From positions 21,385 through 50,704 of the forward strand of contig DOCI01000177.1 of NCBI GenBank assembly GCA_003503535.1: a stretch of DNA of 29,320 bases, given 5' to 3'. Positions within the stretch are counted from its first letter, which is position 1. Each line of letters opens with the position of its first letter. Of the stretch, positions 16,159 through 23,752 are shown piece by piece. Under the pieces are notes generated by a model. That model had not been told where the DNA came from. It made no database searches and worked only from the letters and a program-made list of their open reading frames with translations. A program made the position numbers and the translations under genes. The DNA is from Planctomycetaceae bacterium. Lineage in GTDB: Bacteria; Planctomycetota; Planctomycetia; Planctomycetales; Planctomycetaceae.

Positions 16159-17397
16159 ATGGTGAACTATCCGACGATGTACCGGGTGAAACGTCAGTTC
16201 GATGGACCGGTTGTTAATGATCTTCAAACGGAAGTGAAGACATCCATTAACGCTTTGCTGGCTAATCACAAATTTATTCCGGGTGCGAAAATTGGAATTG
16301 CGGTTGGGAGTCGTGGGATTGCGTCGCTGGCAAAAATCATCAAAGCGATTGTGCTGGAAGTCAGGAATTCTGATTTCAAGCCTTTTCTGATCCCAGCCAT
16401 GGGAAGCCATGGCGGAGCGACTCCAGCAGGTCAAAGGCAGGTTTTGCAGAATCTGGGAATCAATTTCTCGGAACTCAATCTGGAATGCCTGGCTGAAATG
16501 TCAACAAGTGTGATCGGCACAACCTCTGATGATGTGCCGGTGCATTTTGCACAAACGGCTATGGAGATGGATGGTCTGCTGATTTGTAATCGCGTCAAAC
16601 CGCATACTCGTTTTACAGGCAACGTCCAATCTGGATTACTGAAAATGATGACGGTCGGACTCGGCAAAGAAAATGGAGCGGCCACTTATCATCGAGCAGA
16701 ACGGGAACTGGAGTTCGACAATCTGATTCGTGAGGCTGCTGGAATCATTATCGTAAATACTCCAATCATTGGCGGAATCGCACTCATTGAAAATCAATCG
16801 AAACAGGTTGCAGAATTAATTTCCGTTCCTAAATATGAAATGATCGATCGAGAACCAGCCTTGCTCAAACGAGCTTCGGAACTTGTTCCTCGTCTTCCAC
16901 TGCAAAAAATCGATTTACTGATTGTCGATGAAATTGGAAAAGAAGTCAGCGGGACAGGTATGGACACAAATGTTGTCGGCAGAAAATTCAACGATCATGT
17001 TTCTCATCCTCAAGACTGGTGCCAAACTTCTCTCATTTACATTCGCGGGCTCACCTGTGCGACCGCGGGAAATGCAACGGGAATCGGTATGGCTGAGTTC
17101 ACGAATCCGGAAGCAGTTACTCAAGTGGACTGGGTGAAGACACGTATCAATTCCATCACAGCCGGACATCCCACTGCCGCCATGTGTCCGGTTGTTCTCG
17201 ATGATGACAAAGCGGTCATCGAAGCGGCCATGCAAATTGCGGGAGAGAATCTGCAAATTTTGCATATCCGCAACACCGCTCAATTGAACGAAGTGTATGT
17301 CAGCCAGAGTGGACTGGATGAACTCCAACAGCTCGAACCGAGTTGCGTTATCTCAAGTTGCGATAACTATTACGGCGAATATTTGCATGGATTTTGA
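16159..17397 (+). CDS. LarA/DUF2088-like protein (nickel-pincer racemase superfamily)
   Basis: 412 residues. IGIAVGSRGIASLAKIIKAI and FLIPAMGSHGGATPAGQ (His84) match the N-terminal LarA/DUF2088 domain, and CNRVKPHTRFTGNVQSG LLKMMTVGLGK (about 143-170; His149, Lys162) corresponds to the His/Lys-bearing loop of LarA. In LarA the His-Lys spacing is 10; here it is 13, so this is a distinct subfamily, and lactate racemase activity cannot be assumed. The C-terminal half (IDLLIVDEIGKEVSGTGMDTNVVG...) is the second domain. No larB/larC/larE cofactor genes are visible. It follows the MnmE-like gene by 46 bases and may be co-transcribed. Confidence 0.8.
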   Translation: MVNYPTMYRVKRQFDGPVVNDLQTEVKTSINALLANHKFIPGAKIGIAVGSRGIASLAKIIKAIVLEVRNSDFKPFLIPAMGSHGGATPAGQRQVLQNLGINFSELNLECLAEMSTSVIGTTSDDVPVHFAQTAMEMDGLLICNRVKPHTRFTGNVQSGLLKMMTVGLGKENGAATYHRAERELEFDNLIREAAGIIIVNTPIIGGIALIENQSKQVAELISVPKYEMIDREPALLKRASELVPRLPLQKIDLLIVDEIGKEVSGTGMDTNVVGRKFNDHVSHPQDWCQTSLIYIRGLTCATAGNATGIGMAEFTNPEAVTQVDWVKTRINSITAGHPTAAMCPVVLDDDKAVIEAAMQIAGENLQILHIRNTAQLNEVYVSQSGLDELQQLEPSCVISSCDNYYGEYLHGF

Positions 17398-17661
17398 TAT
17401 CTGAAAATCGTGTCAAGCATAAAATCTGCAATTTTTTGCAGCAAACAATTTCTGGAATAATATCTTAGCGATTTCCAAAATTATCGTTTACACTTGATTA
17501 GTTCAGCAGAAATCCAATTCTGGAATCCTAAAGACTCGCTAAGAAATCGTGTCCTATCATCGATGGTTTCTTCGGTCGAATTCCTGGCTGAAATTGCGGG
17601 AAGCACGCATGTGTCGTGACCTGTTGAACATGTTCACCTCAACGGCATCTCGTCAAATTAC

Positions 17662-17666
17662 AGGAG
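17662..17666 (+). promoter_or_regulatory. Ribosome-binding site of the CBS gene
   Basis: AGGAG sits 8 bases before the ATG at 17675 and decides this start against an open frame reaching back to 17549. Confidence 0.75.
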
Positions 17667-17674
17667 AAACGATT

Positions 17675-18163
17675 ATGAGTTCTTACAGAAATCTGACCGC
17701 TCGCGACATTATGGTTCGCAAAGTGATTACTCTGCGACCTCAGATGGAAGTGATGGATGCGATTCGGGTGATGATGAAACATAAGATCGCCGGAGCTCCG
17801 GTCGTCAACGATCATGGACGATATTTGGGAGTCTTCTCCGAGAAAAGCTCACTGAGTGTTTTACTGGGCATGGAATACGATAGTGATCCGACAACCGAAT
17901 TTCGCTCGTATGTCGACACCACTGCTCGATTCGTTCACGAAGATACAGATATGTTGAGTATTGTCGATATTTTCCTGAATGAACCTTACCGACGTCTACC
18001 TGTATTAAGAGATCAGGACGAGTTGGTAGGACTTGTGTGCCGCAGGGATGTGTTGCGAGCATTTAACGATGGCATGCGAAAACGACAGAAGGCAACTGGT
18101 GATTCCGGTATTCTGTATTTCAGCAGTGTGACACTGCGCGAAGATTCCACAATTATTTCCTGA
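17675..18163 (+). CDS. Tandem CBS-domain protein
   Basis: 162 residues, essentially one Bateman module. CBS1: LTARDIMVRKVITLRPQMEV, then AIRVMMKHKIAGAPVVNDHG RYLGVFSEKS. CBS2: TTARFVHEDTDMLSIVDIFL, then RRLPVLRDQDELVGLVCRRDVL. In known families such modules bind adenosyl ligands and regulate a partner enzyme or channel; no partner domain is fused here. The partner could be encoded nearby, for example the RCK channel two genes on, but nothing in the sequence shows this. A hairpin terminator follows 35 bases after the stop. Confidence 0.88.
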   Translation: MSSYRNLTARDIMVRKVITLRPQMEVMDAIRVMMKHKIAGAPVVNDHGRYLGVFSEKSSLSVLLGMEYDSDPTTEFRSYVDTTARFVHEDTDMLSIVDIFLNEPYRRLPVLRDQDELVGLVCRRDVLRAFNDGMRKRQKATGDSGILYFSSVTLREDSTIIS

Positions 18164-18198
18164 GTGAAGTGAGTCCATGACTTTGATTGACAAGCCAG

Positions 18199-18226
18199 CA
18201 GGGTGCCCAACCGGGTGCCCTGTTTT
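18199..18226 (+). terminator. Rho-independent terminator after the CBS gene
   Basis: CAGGGTGCCC (18199-18208), loop AACC, GGGTGCCCTG (18213-18222) fold into a 10-bp stem if two central G-U pairs form, followed by TTTT. It is 35 bases after the stop at 18163 and before the XylR-type gene. Confidence 0.75.
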
Positions 18227-18324
18227 CGTTGATGTCAAAGAAAGTTGCTCAAGATTGTGATTGTTGAATGACTCAATTATCATGATGGAATTCACATCCC
18301 GATTTCACTGTTCTGTGGTTGCTC

Positions 18325-19494
18325 ATGAATTCTCGCCGCAGTGTTGCCCTGTTGATTGAATCGTCAAATGCGTATGCGCGAGGCTTGCTGGCTGGCGTGG
18401 TGACCTATGTCCGGCAGCATGCGAACTGGTCGATTTTTCTACCGGAGCAGGAACGGGGAGCCACTCCGCCCAAATGGCTTTCGCGTTGGAATGGAGATGG
18501 CTTGCTGGTTCGGATTGAAACCGATGAAATCGCACGAGTTGTTCGAAAATCCAAATTGCCTTTAGTCGACTTGAGTGCCGCCCGCTATTTGAGTGACGTC
18601 CCCTGGGTCGAAACCGATGATTCAGCAATTGCATTACTGGCCGCAGAACATTTGATGGAGCGGGGATTTCAGCATCTGGCTTATTGCGGCGACCCTGGAT
18701 TCCAATGGTCCATTTTGCGACATCAGGAATTTGAAAAGCAGATTCTGCAGTCTGGTCGCAGTTTCCATCTGCATGAATCGATTCCCCGTTACGACGAAAA
18801 TTATTCCTGGAAACGCGAAAAACGCAGGCTTGCCAATTGGATTGAAAAACTGCCGAAACCGGTGGCAATTTTTGCCTGCTACGACATCAAAGCTCAGCAA
18901 CTTCTCGATGTCTGTCGCGAACTCGGCATCTCCGTTCCCGAACAGGTTGCCGTTCTGGGAGTCGATAACGATGAGCTGCTGTGCGAATTGTGCAGTCCCC
19001 CCCTTTCGAGTGTGATCCCGAATGCTCATCAAGCTGGCTTTCAGGCAGCGGCAATGCTGGATCGAATGATGAATGGGGAAGAAGTTTCCACGGAAGCGAT
19101 ATTCATCGAGCCACTGGGTATTCAGACACGGCAATCAACAGACTTACTGGCAATTGATGACCCTGATATCGCGAAAGCTTTTCGTTATATTCGCGAACAT
19201 GCCACCGCAAACATCCGTGTGAGTGATCTACTTCGGCACATCCCCCTCTCCCGCCGAATGCTCGAACATCGCTTTCTGAAATATCTGGGACGGACCCCCC
19301 ATCAGGAAATTCAACGCCAGCGGATTCTCAAAGTCAAAGATTTTTTAAGCAGTACGAATCTCACTTTGGCAGAAATTGCCCGCAACACAGGCTTTGAGCA
19401 TGCCGAATATCTTTCGGTTTTCTTCAAACGTGAAACCGGTCAAACACCTCGGGAATACCGGAATCAAACTGGGACAAATCACATTTGGAGTTGA
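18325..19494 (+). CDS. XylR-type AraC-family transcriptional regulator
   Basis: 389 residues from the ATG at 18325 (a TTG two codons earlier is possible). Residues about 5-270 form a LacI/GalR-like sugar-binding fold: VALLIESSNAYARGLLAGVV, DGLLVRI, VETDDSAIALLAAEHLMERG, AIFACYDIKAQQLLDVCREL, VAVLGVDNDELLCELCSPPL SSV. Residues about 285-385 are a double helix-turn-helix AraC domain: VSDLLRHIPLSRRMLEHRFL and LTLAEIARNTGFEHAEYLSVFFKRETGQTPREYR (about 352-383). Planctomycetes carry many such regulators, usually sensing sugars; the target and ligand are unknown here as no sugar operon adjoins. It stands alone between a terminator and a repeat-bearing spacer. Confidence 0.9.
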   Translation: MNSRRSVALLIESSNAYARGLLAGVVTYVRQHANWSIFLPEQERGATPPKWLSRWNGDGLLVRIETDEIARVVRKSKLPLVDLSAARYLSDVPWVETDDSAIALLAAEHLMERGFQHLAYCGDPGFQWSILRHQEFEKQILQSGRSFHLHESIPRYDENYSWKREKRRLANWIEKLPKPVAIFACYDIKAQQLLDVCRELGISVPEQVAVLGVDNDELLCELCSPPLSSVIPNAHQAGFQAAAMLDRMMNGEEVSTEAIFIEPLGIQTRQSTDLLAIDDPDIAKAFRYIREHATANIRVSDLLRHIPLSRRMLEHRFLKYLGRTPHQEIQRQRILKVKDFLSSTNLTLAEIARNTGFEHAEYLSVFFKRETGQTPREYRNQTGTNHIWS

Positions 19495-19512
19495 TTAGAA
19501 CATAAAACTATG

Positions 19513-19590
19513 AGTGGCTGGGGCGGAGCATAGCGTAACCCCTCAGAGAGTCACTTTTCTCTGGGGCTCACTTCGTTCGACCCCAGTCAT
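19513..19590. repeat. Nested palindromic spacer element, type D
   Basis: CTGGGG (19561-19566) pairs with CCCCAG (19581-19586) around a TCACTTCGTTCG-type loop, and AGTGGCTGGGG (19513-19523) can pair imperfectly with CCCCAGTCAT (19581-19590). A GGGG...CCCC segment (GGGGCGGAGCATAGCGTAACCCC region, 19520-19542) lies within. It sits just after the XylR-type stop and may act as terminator. The GGAGCATAGCGTAACCCC core recalls dispersed repeats in planctomycete genomes; that is recollection, not tested. Confidence 0.5.
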
Positions 19591-19687
19591 CCGGAGTTTA
19601 CTATCAAGTCAGTTTCGTAGAAATTTGAAGTACGTTATTGTTAGGGAATAAAAACAGCCTTAATGACTCCCCAGAAGTAACAACTGC

Positions 19688-20722
19688 ATGAATTCCTGGT
19701 CCAGTTTGACTCACTTAGAAGCTGATCGCTTTGCGGTCATTAAGCGACCGGTCATCATTCTGGCGCTGCTGACGTTGTTGATCGTTGGTGGCACACTTGG
19801 GTTTCGTATCGTCAATAAAACCAGCTGGCTGGAATCGTTGTATCTGGCGGTGATTACTTTAACGACGCTGGGATGTCGTGATCCGGCAACTTCCAATGCA
19901 ACGATGGCATTTGTTGTCATCTATCTCGGCTTTGGGCTGGGGCTGTTCAGTTACAGTCTGTTTTCTCTCGGTCAAAGTCTACTCGATCCCCAATTTCGTC
20001 AATTCTGGAAACAACGACGCATGATCAACAAAATCGACTCTCTGAAAGATCATCACATTGTCTGTGGTTTCGGACGAATGGGTCGGACGATTTGCGATTA
20101 TCTGGATCGACGAAATCGTCCATTCGTCGTGATCGATCTCGATGGCGATGTGCTCGAAGCTCACTGCACTGCTCACAACTGGCTCTATATTGTGGGAGAT
20201 GCAACTGACGATGTGCATTTGCAGAATGCGGGGATCAGCCGGGCATCGTCTCTGGCTTCGGTACTGCCTTCCGATTCTGATAACACGTATGTCGTGCTCT
20301 CCGCCCGTATGCTGAACAACGGTTTGCAGATTGTCGCTCGGGCCAGTGACGAGAAAGCGATTCAGAAAATCGAACGAGCCGGGGCGACCCGCGTCATCAG
20401 CCCCTTCAGCAGCGGGGGGATGAAAATGGCTCGCTTCATGATTAATCCCTCTGTCGAAAGCTTTGTCGAAGTCGCCGACAAACACGACTCCGATCTCGAA
20501 CTGGTCGACATTCAAATCAAGGAAACGAGTTCCCTCGTCGGCAAGAAACTCTCCGAAACGAAACTGGCCGAGCAAGGCGTCATGATCCTCGCCATCCGCC
20601 GCGCCAACGGCGAACAACTTCTCCCCCCACCCGGAGCAGCCATCCTGCACGCAGGGGATAACCTGTTTGCCTTTGGGCATGCGAATAAAGTCGCGATGGT
20701 GATTAGTAACTGTGAGGAGTGA
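19688..20722 (+). CDS. Two-TM ion channel subunit with RCK (TrkA-N/TrkA-C) domains
   Basis: 344 residues. TM1 about 21-40, pore segment about 50-66, TM2 about 72-95, then an RCK_N Rossmann domain (HHIVCGFGRMGRTICDYLDR, about 118-137; FVVIDLDGD; YIVGDATDD) and RCK_C domain (about 260-340: SLVGKKLSETKLAEQGVMIL AIRR... HAGDNLFAFG). This is the layout of MthK/GsuK-type ligand-gated K+ channels. The pore reads TLTTLGCRDP, where K+ channels have T(V/I)GYGD: the Tyr is Cys and the second Gly is Arg (62-65, GCRD). Potassium selectivity therefore cannot be assumed; it may be a diverged or regulatory subunit. The ATG at 19688 is the only good start. No K+ transporter neighbour is present. Confidence 0.85.
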   Translation: MNSWSSLTHLEADRFAVIKRPVIILALLTLLIVGGTLGFRIVNKTSWLESLYLAVITLTTLGCRDPATSNATMAFVVIYLGFGLGLFSYSLFSLGQSLLDPQFRQFWKQRRMINKIDSLKDHHIVCGFGRMGRTICDYLDRRNRPFVVIDLDGDVLEAHCTAHNWLYIVGDATDDVHLQNAGISRASSLASVLPSDSDNTYVVLSARMLNNGLQIVARASDEKAIQKIERAGATRVISPFSSGGMKMARFMINPSVESFVEVADKHDSDLELVDIQIKETSSLVGKKLSETKLAEQGVMILAIRRANGEQLLPPPGAAILHAGDNLFAFGHANKVAMVISNCEE

Positions 20723-20841
20723 GCTCATTGAGTCGTAAACTGGATATTCTCACTTCCTGTTCATATTCGTGATTTTCAGGTAGGCAATCTCCAAAAATTC
20801 CGTTACTTGTGATGAGAGACCAGAAAAACGCAGGCTTTTTC

Positions 20842-20849
20842 GGAGGAAG
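20842..20849 (+). promoter_or_regulatory. Ribosome-binding site of the small secreted protein gene
   Basis: GGAGGAAG, ending 3 bases before the ATG at 20853, with the GGAGG core 6 bases away. It confirms the gene is real despite its small size. Confidence 0.75.
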
Positions 20850-20852
20850 TTC

Positions 20853-21263
20853 ATGAAGGATTGCATTCGCGGATTATGGGCGTTGCTGATTGTAGTTCTG
20901 CTAATTCCCGCATTCGGAATGGGGGATGAGGAGAAATCTGAGCAGAAGAAAACGTTTGAAGGGACCTGGAATAATCGCAAGTACAACTCGTCGGGTCCTC
21001 TCCGATGCGAAGCTCGACCGGGAGAAGATGGGAAAGTGAAAGCGACTTTCTCGGGGACATTCATGGGGGATCCGTTTACCTATGATGTCGAATTCAGCAC
21101 GAAACCGGGCAAGGGACAGACGGACCTGATTGGCAAAGCAACAGTCAGCGGTCATATTTACGACTGGACTGGCTATTTGAAAGGCTCAAAACTCTACGGA
21201 AAATATCTGGGCACGAACGGGTACAACGGAGAGTTTGTCCTGAATGAAGCCCGGAGTAACTGA
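20853..21263 (+). CDS. Small secreted protein of unknown function
   Basis: 136 residues with a clear signal peptide (RGLWALLIVVLLIPAFG) and a strong ribosome-binding site. The mature part is charged and rich in Gly, Lys, Thr and Tyr: FEGTWNNRKYNSSGPL, KVKATFSGTFMGDPFTYDVEF, ATVSGHIYDWTGYLKGSKLY and YLGTNGYNGEFVLNEA. The alternating short strands with repeated G-x-Y/W and T-F-S-G patterns suggest a small beta-barrel or beta-sandwich. I recognise no family. It converges on the di-haem cytochrome gene across a 473-base repeat-bearing spacer. Confidence 0.75.
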   Translation: MKDCIRGLWALLIVVLLIPAFGMGDEEKSEQKKTFEGTWNNRKYNSSGPLRCEARPGEDGKVKATFSGTFMGDPFTYDVEFSTKPGKGQTDLIGKATVSGHIYDWTGYLKGSKLYGKYLGTNGYNGEFVLNEARSN

Positions 21264-21736
21264 CAGCGATCATGCCTTATACGCTTTCTAATTTGAGTTG
21301 GCGCGATTCTACGACTTAGACCATTTTCAAATGGTATCTGCAGTCGCATGGACATCAAATGTCCTAAAAACGATGTGCTTGCTCCTGCTGAACGCTGCAG
21401 GTAATTTTTGAATGTGCTCTAGAATAACAACTGAAAATCAATATTTTCATTGTTAAAATTGTTTCACGCAAAGTCGCAAAGCCGCAAAGATGTTTCAAAG
21501 ACATCGATCAATAATTCTTTGCGGCTTTGCGTGAATCCTTCTTTTTTTCATGAGAATTTTGAGTTTCCTTTGAGATACATCCTTGTAATAATCTCCAATT
21601 CCACTTCATCGTTTCAAAGACTATGACCCAGTGATTAACTTGGTAACCCGGGTGTCTTACAGTGGCTTTTAAACTGGGGTGTAAAAGCAATCTTTCTTAT
21701 TAGAATCCGTATTATACAGGATAAGGCCAATCCCGT
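21264..21736. other. Convergent intergenic region (473 bases)
   Basis: No coding frame is supported; a 60-codon minus-strand frame (21508-21690) overlaps the repeat and looks spurious. The main feature is the GCAAAG palindrome at 21463-21535. The rest is AT-rich. Confidence 0.5.
21463..21535. repeat. GCAAAG-type palindromic repeat, 15-bp stem
   Basis: GCAAAGCCGCAAAGA (21476-21490) is the exact inverse complement of TCTTTGCGGCTTTGC (21516-21530), with a 25-base loop. The left side also has TTCACGCAAAG (21463-21473), able to pair with CTTTGCGTGAA (21525-21535). The left arm is three GCAAAGNC units with an 8-base period. Such units are, from general knowledge, dispersed in several bacterial phyla. 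It lies in a convergent junction. Confidence 0.85.
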
Positions 21737-23098
21737 TTAAAGTGTTTTCAGATATTCGAGCAAGTCTTTTTTCTCAGTTGCTGAAAGCCCATTGGGATAG
21801 TCGTGTCCCATGTTGCTTTTACCGGGTTTGGAAGTGTCAAAGTATCTTCTTCTTAAAGCAGGTGCAGTGACTTCGTCCGGGATTCGATCATACGCTGAAA
21901 ACGTAACCCCAACAGCCTGGGTATCATAATTCTGAGACTCTTTCATCCAGACATCAGGACGTTTCTCCAGCGATAGAATTCCTTCCAGAGTCGGAACACT
22001 TCCGTTATGGAAATAGGGAGCAGAAGCCCAGATACCATCCAGAGGAGGGGCAACATAGCCTCCCGGATTTTCAATAATTTTGCGGGCACCGTAATGAGAC
22101 AGCCAGCTTTTTCCATAGTTGGCTCGATGCTCTCTGCTTAACGCTTGCAGACGAACAGGATCGGTCCCGATCTCTTCGATAGGAATCGTTCGCTGGGGAT
22201 AAGTAGACGATTCTCCATAAGTCCCATGACACTCGGCACAGTTGCTGTTGAAGATCAACTCCCCTGCACTGGCTAAATTTGCATCAATTTCATAGGGATA
22301 TTTCGGAGCCTCAATCGATTCCAGATAGGCATAAATATCCTTAAAATCATTTTCCCATTCATCGAGTTGCTTGCGGTCGTTTTCACGAATAAGAACAAAG
22401 GGAATCAATGCCCGATAGTCTTTTTCAACAAAGCCATCGATATACAGGTATTTCCTTTTCTTGAAATGCCACCAGGGGGGAGGTTCCATATCATGGTGAA
22501 TCATTCTGGGCGGTGAGCGAAAGGAAAGAATATTCATATCGTGATCGCGATAAGATTCGAGAGCCACACCAAACATGACGGCGTTTGTTGTTCCGTTGGT
22601 GCCTCCCATTGGGAAGAAAATGGAACTCAAATCGCGTGAAGAAAGAGGTTTTCCGATGCGAAGTTTCGTTGCGCGAACATCGTCTGTTAGCGTTTGCAGT
22701 GCGTAATTGGAATTCGGCAAACCGGGGATCACCCGTCCTGCGACTTCTCCGCCGTGGCAGGAAAAGCAGTTCATGAAATACTGACCATTGTTGTTGACCA
22801 CATATTGCAACGGTTTTTCCGAACCCTCACTGGGACGATTGGTTAAACCATAGTAGGAGAATATTTCTTCTCGTCGCAAATCTGGTGGAAGCATTTCCAA
22901 CCGGTTTCGTTCTTCCTCAGGCCAGCTTTGCCAGAGATTTTCGAAGGTATCGTTGTCGAAATCGGGAATCAGATAAGGCTTGTTGAGAATGAACCAGTAG
23001 CCGCGCTCTGCCGGGGAAAAATGTGCAGGTGGTTCCTGTGCATCAATTCGTGAGGTCAGGCAGGAAAGCAAAATCAGAGTAGCCAGACTCCATTGCAT
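21737..23098 (-). CDS. Exported di-haem c-type cytochrome (cytochrome c peroxidase/oxidase-like)
   Basis: 453 residues from the ATG at 23098, chosen because AGGAG (23109-23113) lies upstream and the protein then begins with a signal peptide MQWSLATLILLSCLTSRIDA; the open frame extends to 23314 without support. Two haem motifs are present: CFSCH (111-115) and CAECH (287-291). Between and after them come GGEVAGRVIPGLPN, RSPPRMIHHDMEPPPWWHFK, and, near the C-terminus, VAPPLDGIWASAPYFHNGSV PTL, a signature common in di-haem proteins. Haem 1 may serve as the electron-transfer centre and haem 2 as catalytic or partner, but which substrate is used is unknown. It follows the RegA-like regulator by 98 bases on the same strand. 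Confidence 0.85.
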   Translation of the reverse strand: MQWSLATLILLSCLTSRIDAQEPPAHFSPAERGYWFILNKPYLIPDFDNDTFENLWQSWPEEERNRLEMLPPDLRREEIFSYYGLTNRPSEGSEKPLQYVVNNNGQYFMNCFSCHGGEVAGRVIPGLPNSNYALQTLTDDVRATKLRIGKPLSSRDLSSIFFPMGGTNGTTNAVMFGVALESYRDHDMNILSFRSPPRMIHHDMEPPPWWHFKKRKYLYIDGFVEKDYRALIPFVLIRENDRKQLDEWENDFKDIYAYLESIEAPKYPYEIDANLASAGELIFNSNCAECHGTYGESSTYPQRTIPIEEIGTDPVRLQALSREHRANYGKSWLSHYGARKIIENPGGYVAPPLDGIWASAPYFHNGSVPTLEGILSLEKRPDVWMKESQNYDTQAVGVTFSAYDRIPDEVTAPALRRRYFDTSKPGKSNMGHDYPNGLSATEKKDLLEYLKTL

Positions 23099-23108
23099 GT
23101 CAAAAAAT

Positions 23109-23113
23109 CTCCT
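23109..23113 (-). promoter_or_regulatory. Ribosome-binding site of the di-haem cytochrome gene
   Basis: AGGAG on the minus strand, 10 bases before the ATG at 23098; it decides the start. Confidence 0.65.
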
Positions 23114-23196
23114 GAAAGAATGATTCAGGATATTATAGACATCTGAGTCTTGGTAGACAGTGCATTCAGACCTCAATGAAGTCGTATAAGCGTAAC

Positions 23197-23742
23197 TTAT
23201 GGAGCCCGTTTTTTTAATTTTCGCTGCAAAGTCCGTCGTGGAATACCCAACTGTCGGGCGGCTTCGGAAATATTTTCTCCACAGTCTGCCAGAACTCGCT
23301 GAATGTGCTCCCATTCCGTTTCGGCAAGAGTTTGCGGTTTGTATTGAATTTCCACGGACCGATTTCCACGATCTGGTAGTGTTGTGAAGGCTGAGAGGAT
23401 TTTATCGGTATCGGCCGGTTTCGTGACATAATTCCAGGCCCCGGCCCGCATCGCCTCGACGGCTGTCGTGATGCTGCCATAGCCAGTGAGCATCACACAT
23501 CTGGTATTTGGAGAGATTTGTGTAATGGTTTCCAGTAATTCTAAGCCAGAACGTCCCGTCATATTCAAATCGACCAAAGCGTATTGCGGCTTTTCGTGAT
23601 GGATGAACTGGACAGCTTCGTCATAGTCAGCCGCCACGACGGCTCGAAAACCGCGCGACTGAATCGCCCGGGCAAGTCGAGAGCGGAGCATTTCGTCATC
23701 ATCGACAATTAAGAAAAGTTCTCTCAGGCCGTCTTGTATCAT
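23197..23742 (-). CDS. RegA/ActR/PrrA-like response regulator with Fis-type HTH
   Basis: 181 residues from the ATG at 23742; GGAGGT lies 4 bases before it (only 1 base before the adjacent ATG at 23745), so 23742 is preferred over the frame to 23787. The receiver domain has acidic DDD at about 14-16, phospho-acceptor Asp58 (ALVDLNM), Thr86 (LTGYGS) and Lys108 (VTKPAD). A short linker leads to a C-terminal Fis-like [27 protein letters not shown] (about 158-181), very similar in form to the SEAARxLxxxRRTLQRxLxKRxP of RegA/ActR/PrrA. In proteobacteria these control redox-dependent genes with a sensor kinase RegB/PrrB; no kinase is visible here. The adjacent di-haem cytochrome is a natural target candidate. 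Confidence 0.88.
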   Translation of the reverse strand: MIQDGLRELFLIVDDDEMLRSRLARAIQSRGFRAVVAADYDEAVQFIHHEKPQYALVDLNMTGRSGLELLETITQISPNTRCVMLTGYGSITTAVEAMRAGAWNYVTKPADTDKILSAFTTLPDRGNRSVEIQYKPQTLAETEWEHIQRVLADCGENISEAARQLGIPRRTLQRKLKKRAP

Positions 23743-23746
23743 CATT

Positions 23747-23752
23747 ACCTCC
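23747..23752 (-). promoter_or_regulatory. Ribosome-binding site of the RegA-like gene
   Basis: GGAGGT on the minus strand. Two adjacent in-frame ATG codons follow (23745 and 23742); spacing favours the second. Confidence 0.6.

Noticed and set aside
17426..17441. CTGCAA-TTTT-TTGCAG hairpin after the LarA-like gene
   Set aside because: The stem is AT-rich and not followed by a T run; too weak to call a terminator.
19979..20728. Minus-strand frame of 249 codons
   Set aside because: It is antisense to the RCK domains, with His/Asp-rich composition typical of a shadow frame and no domain.
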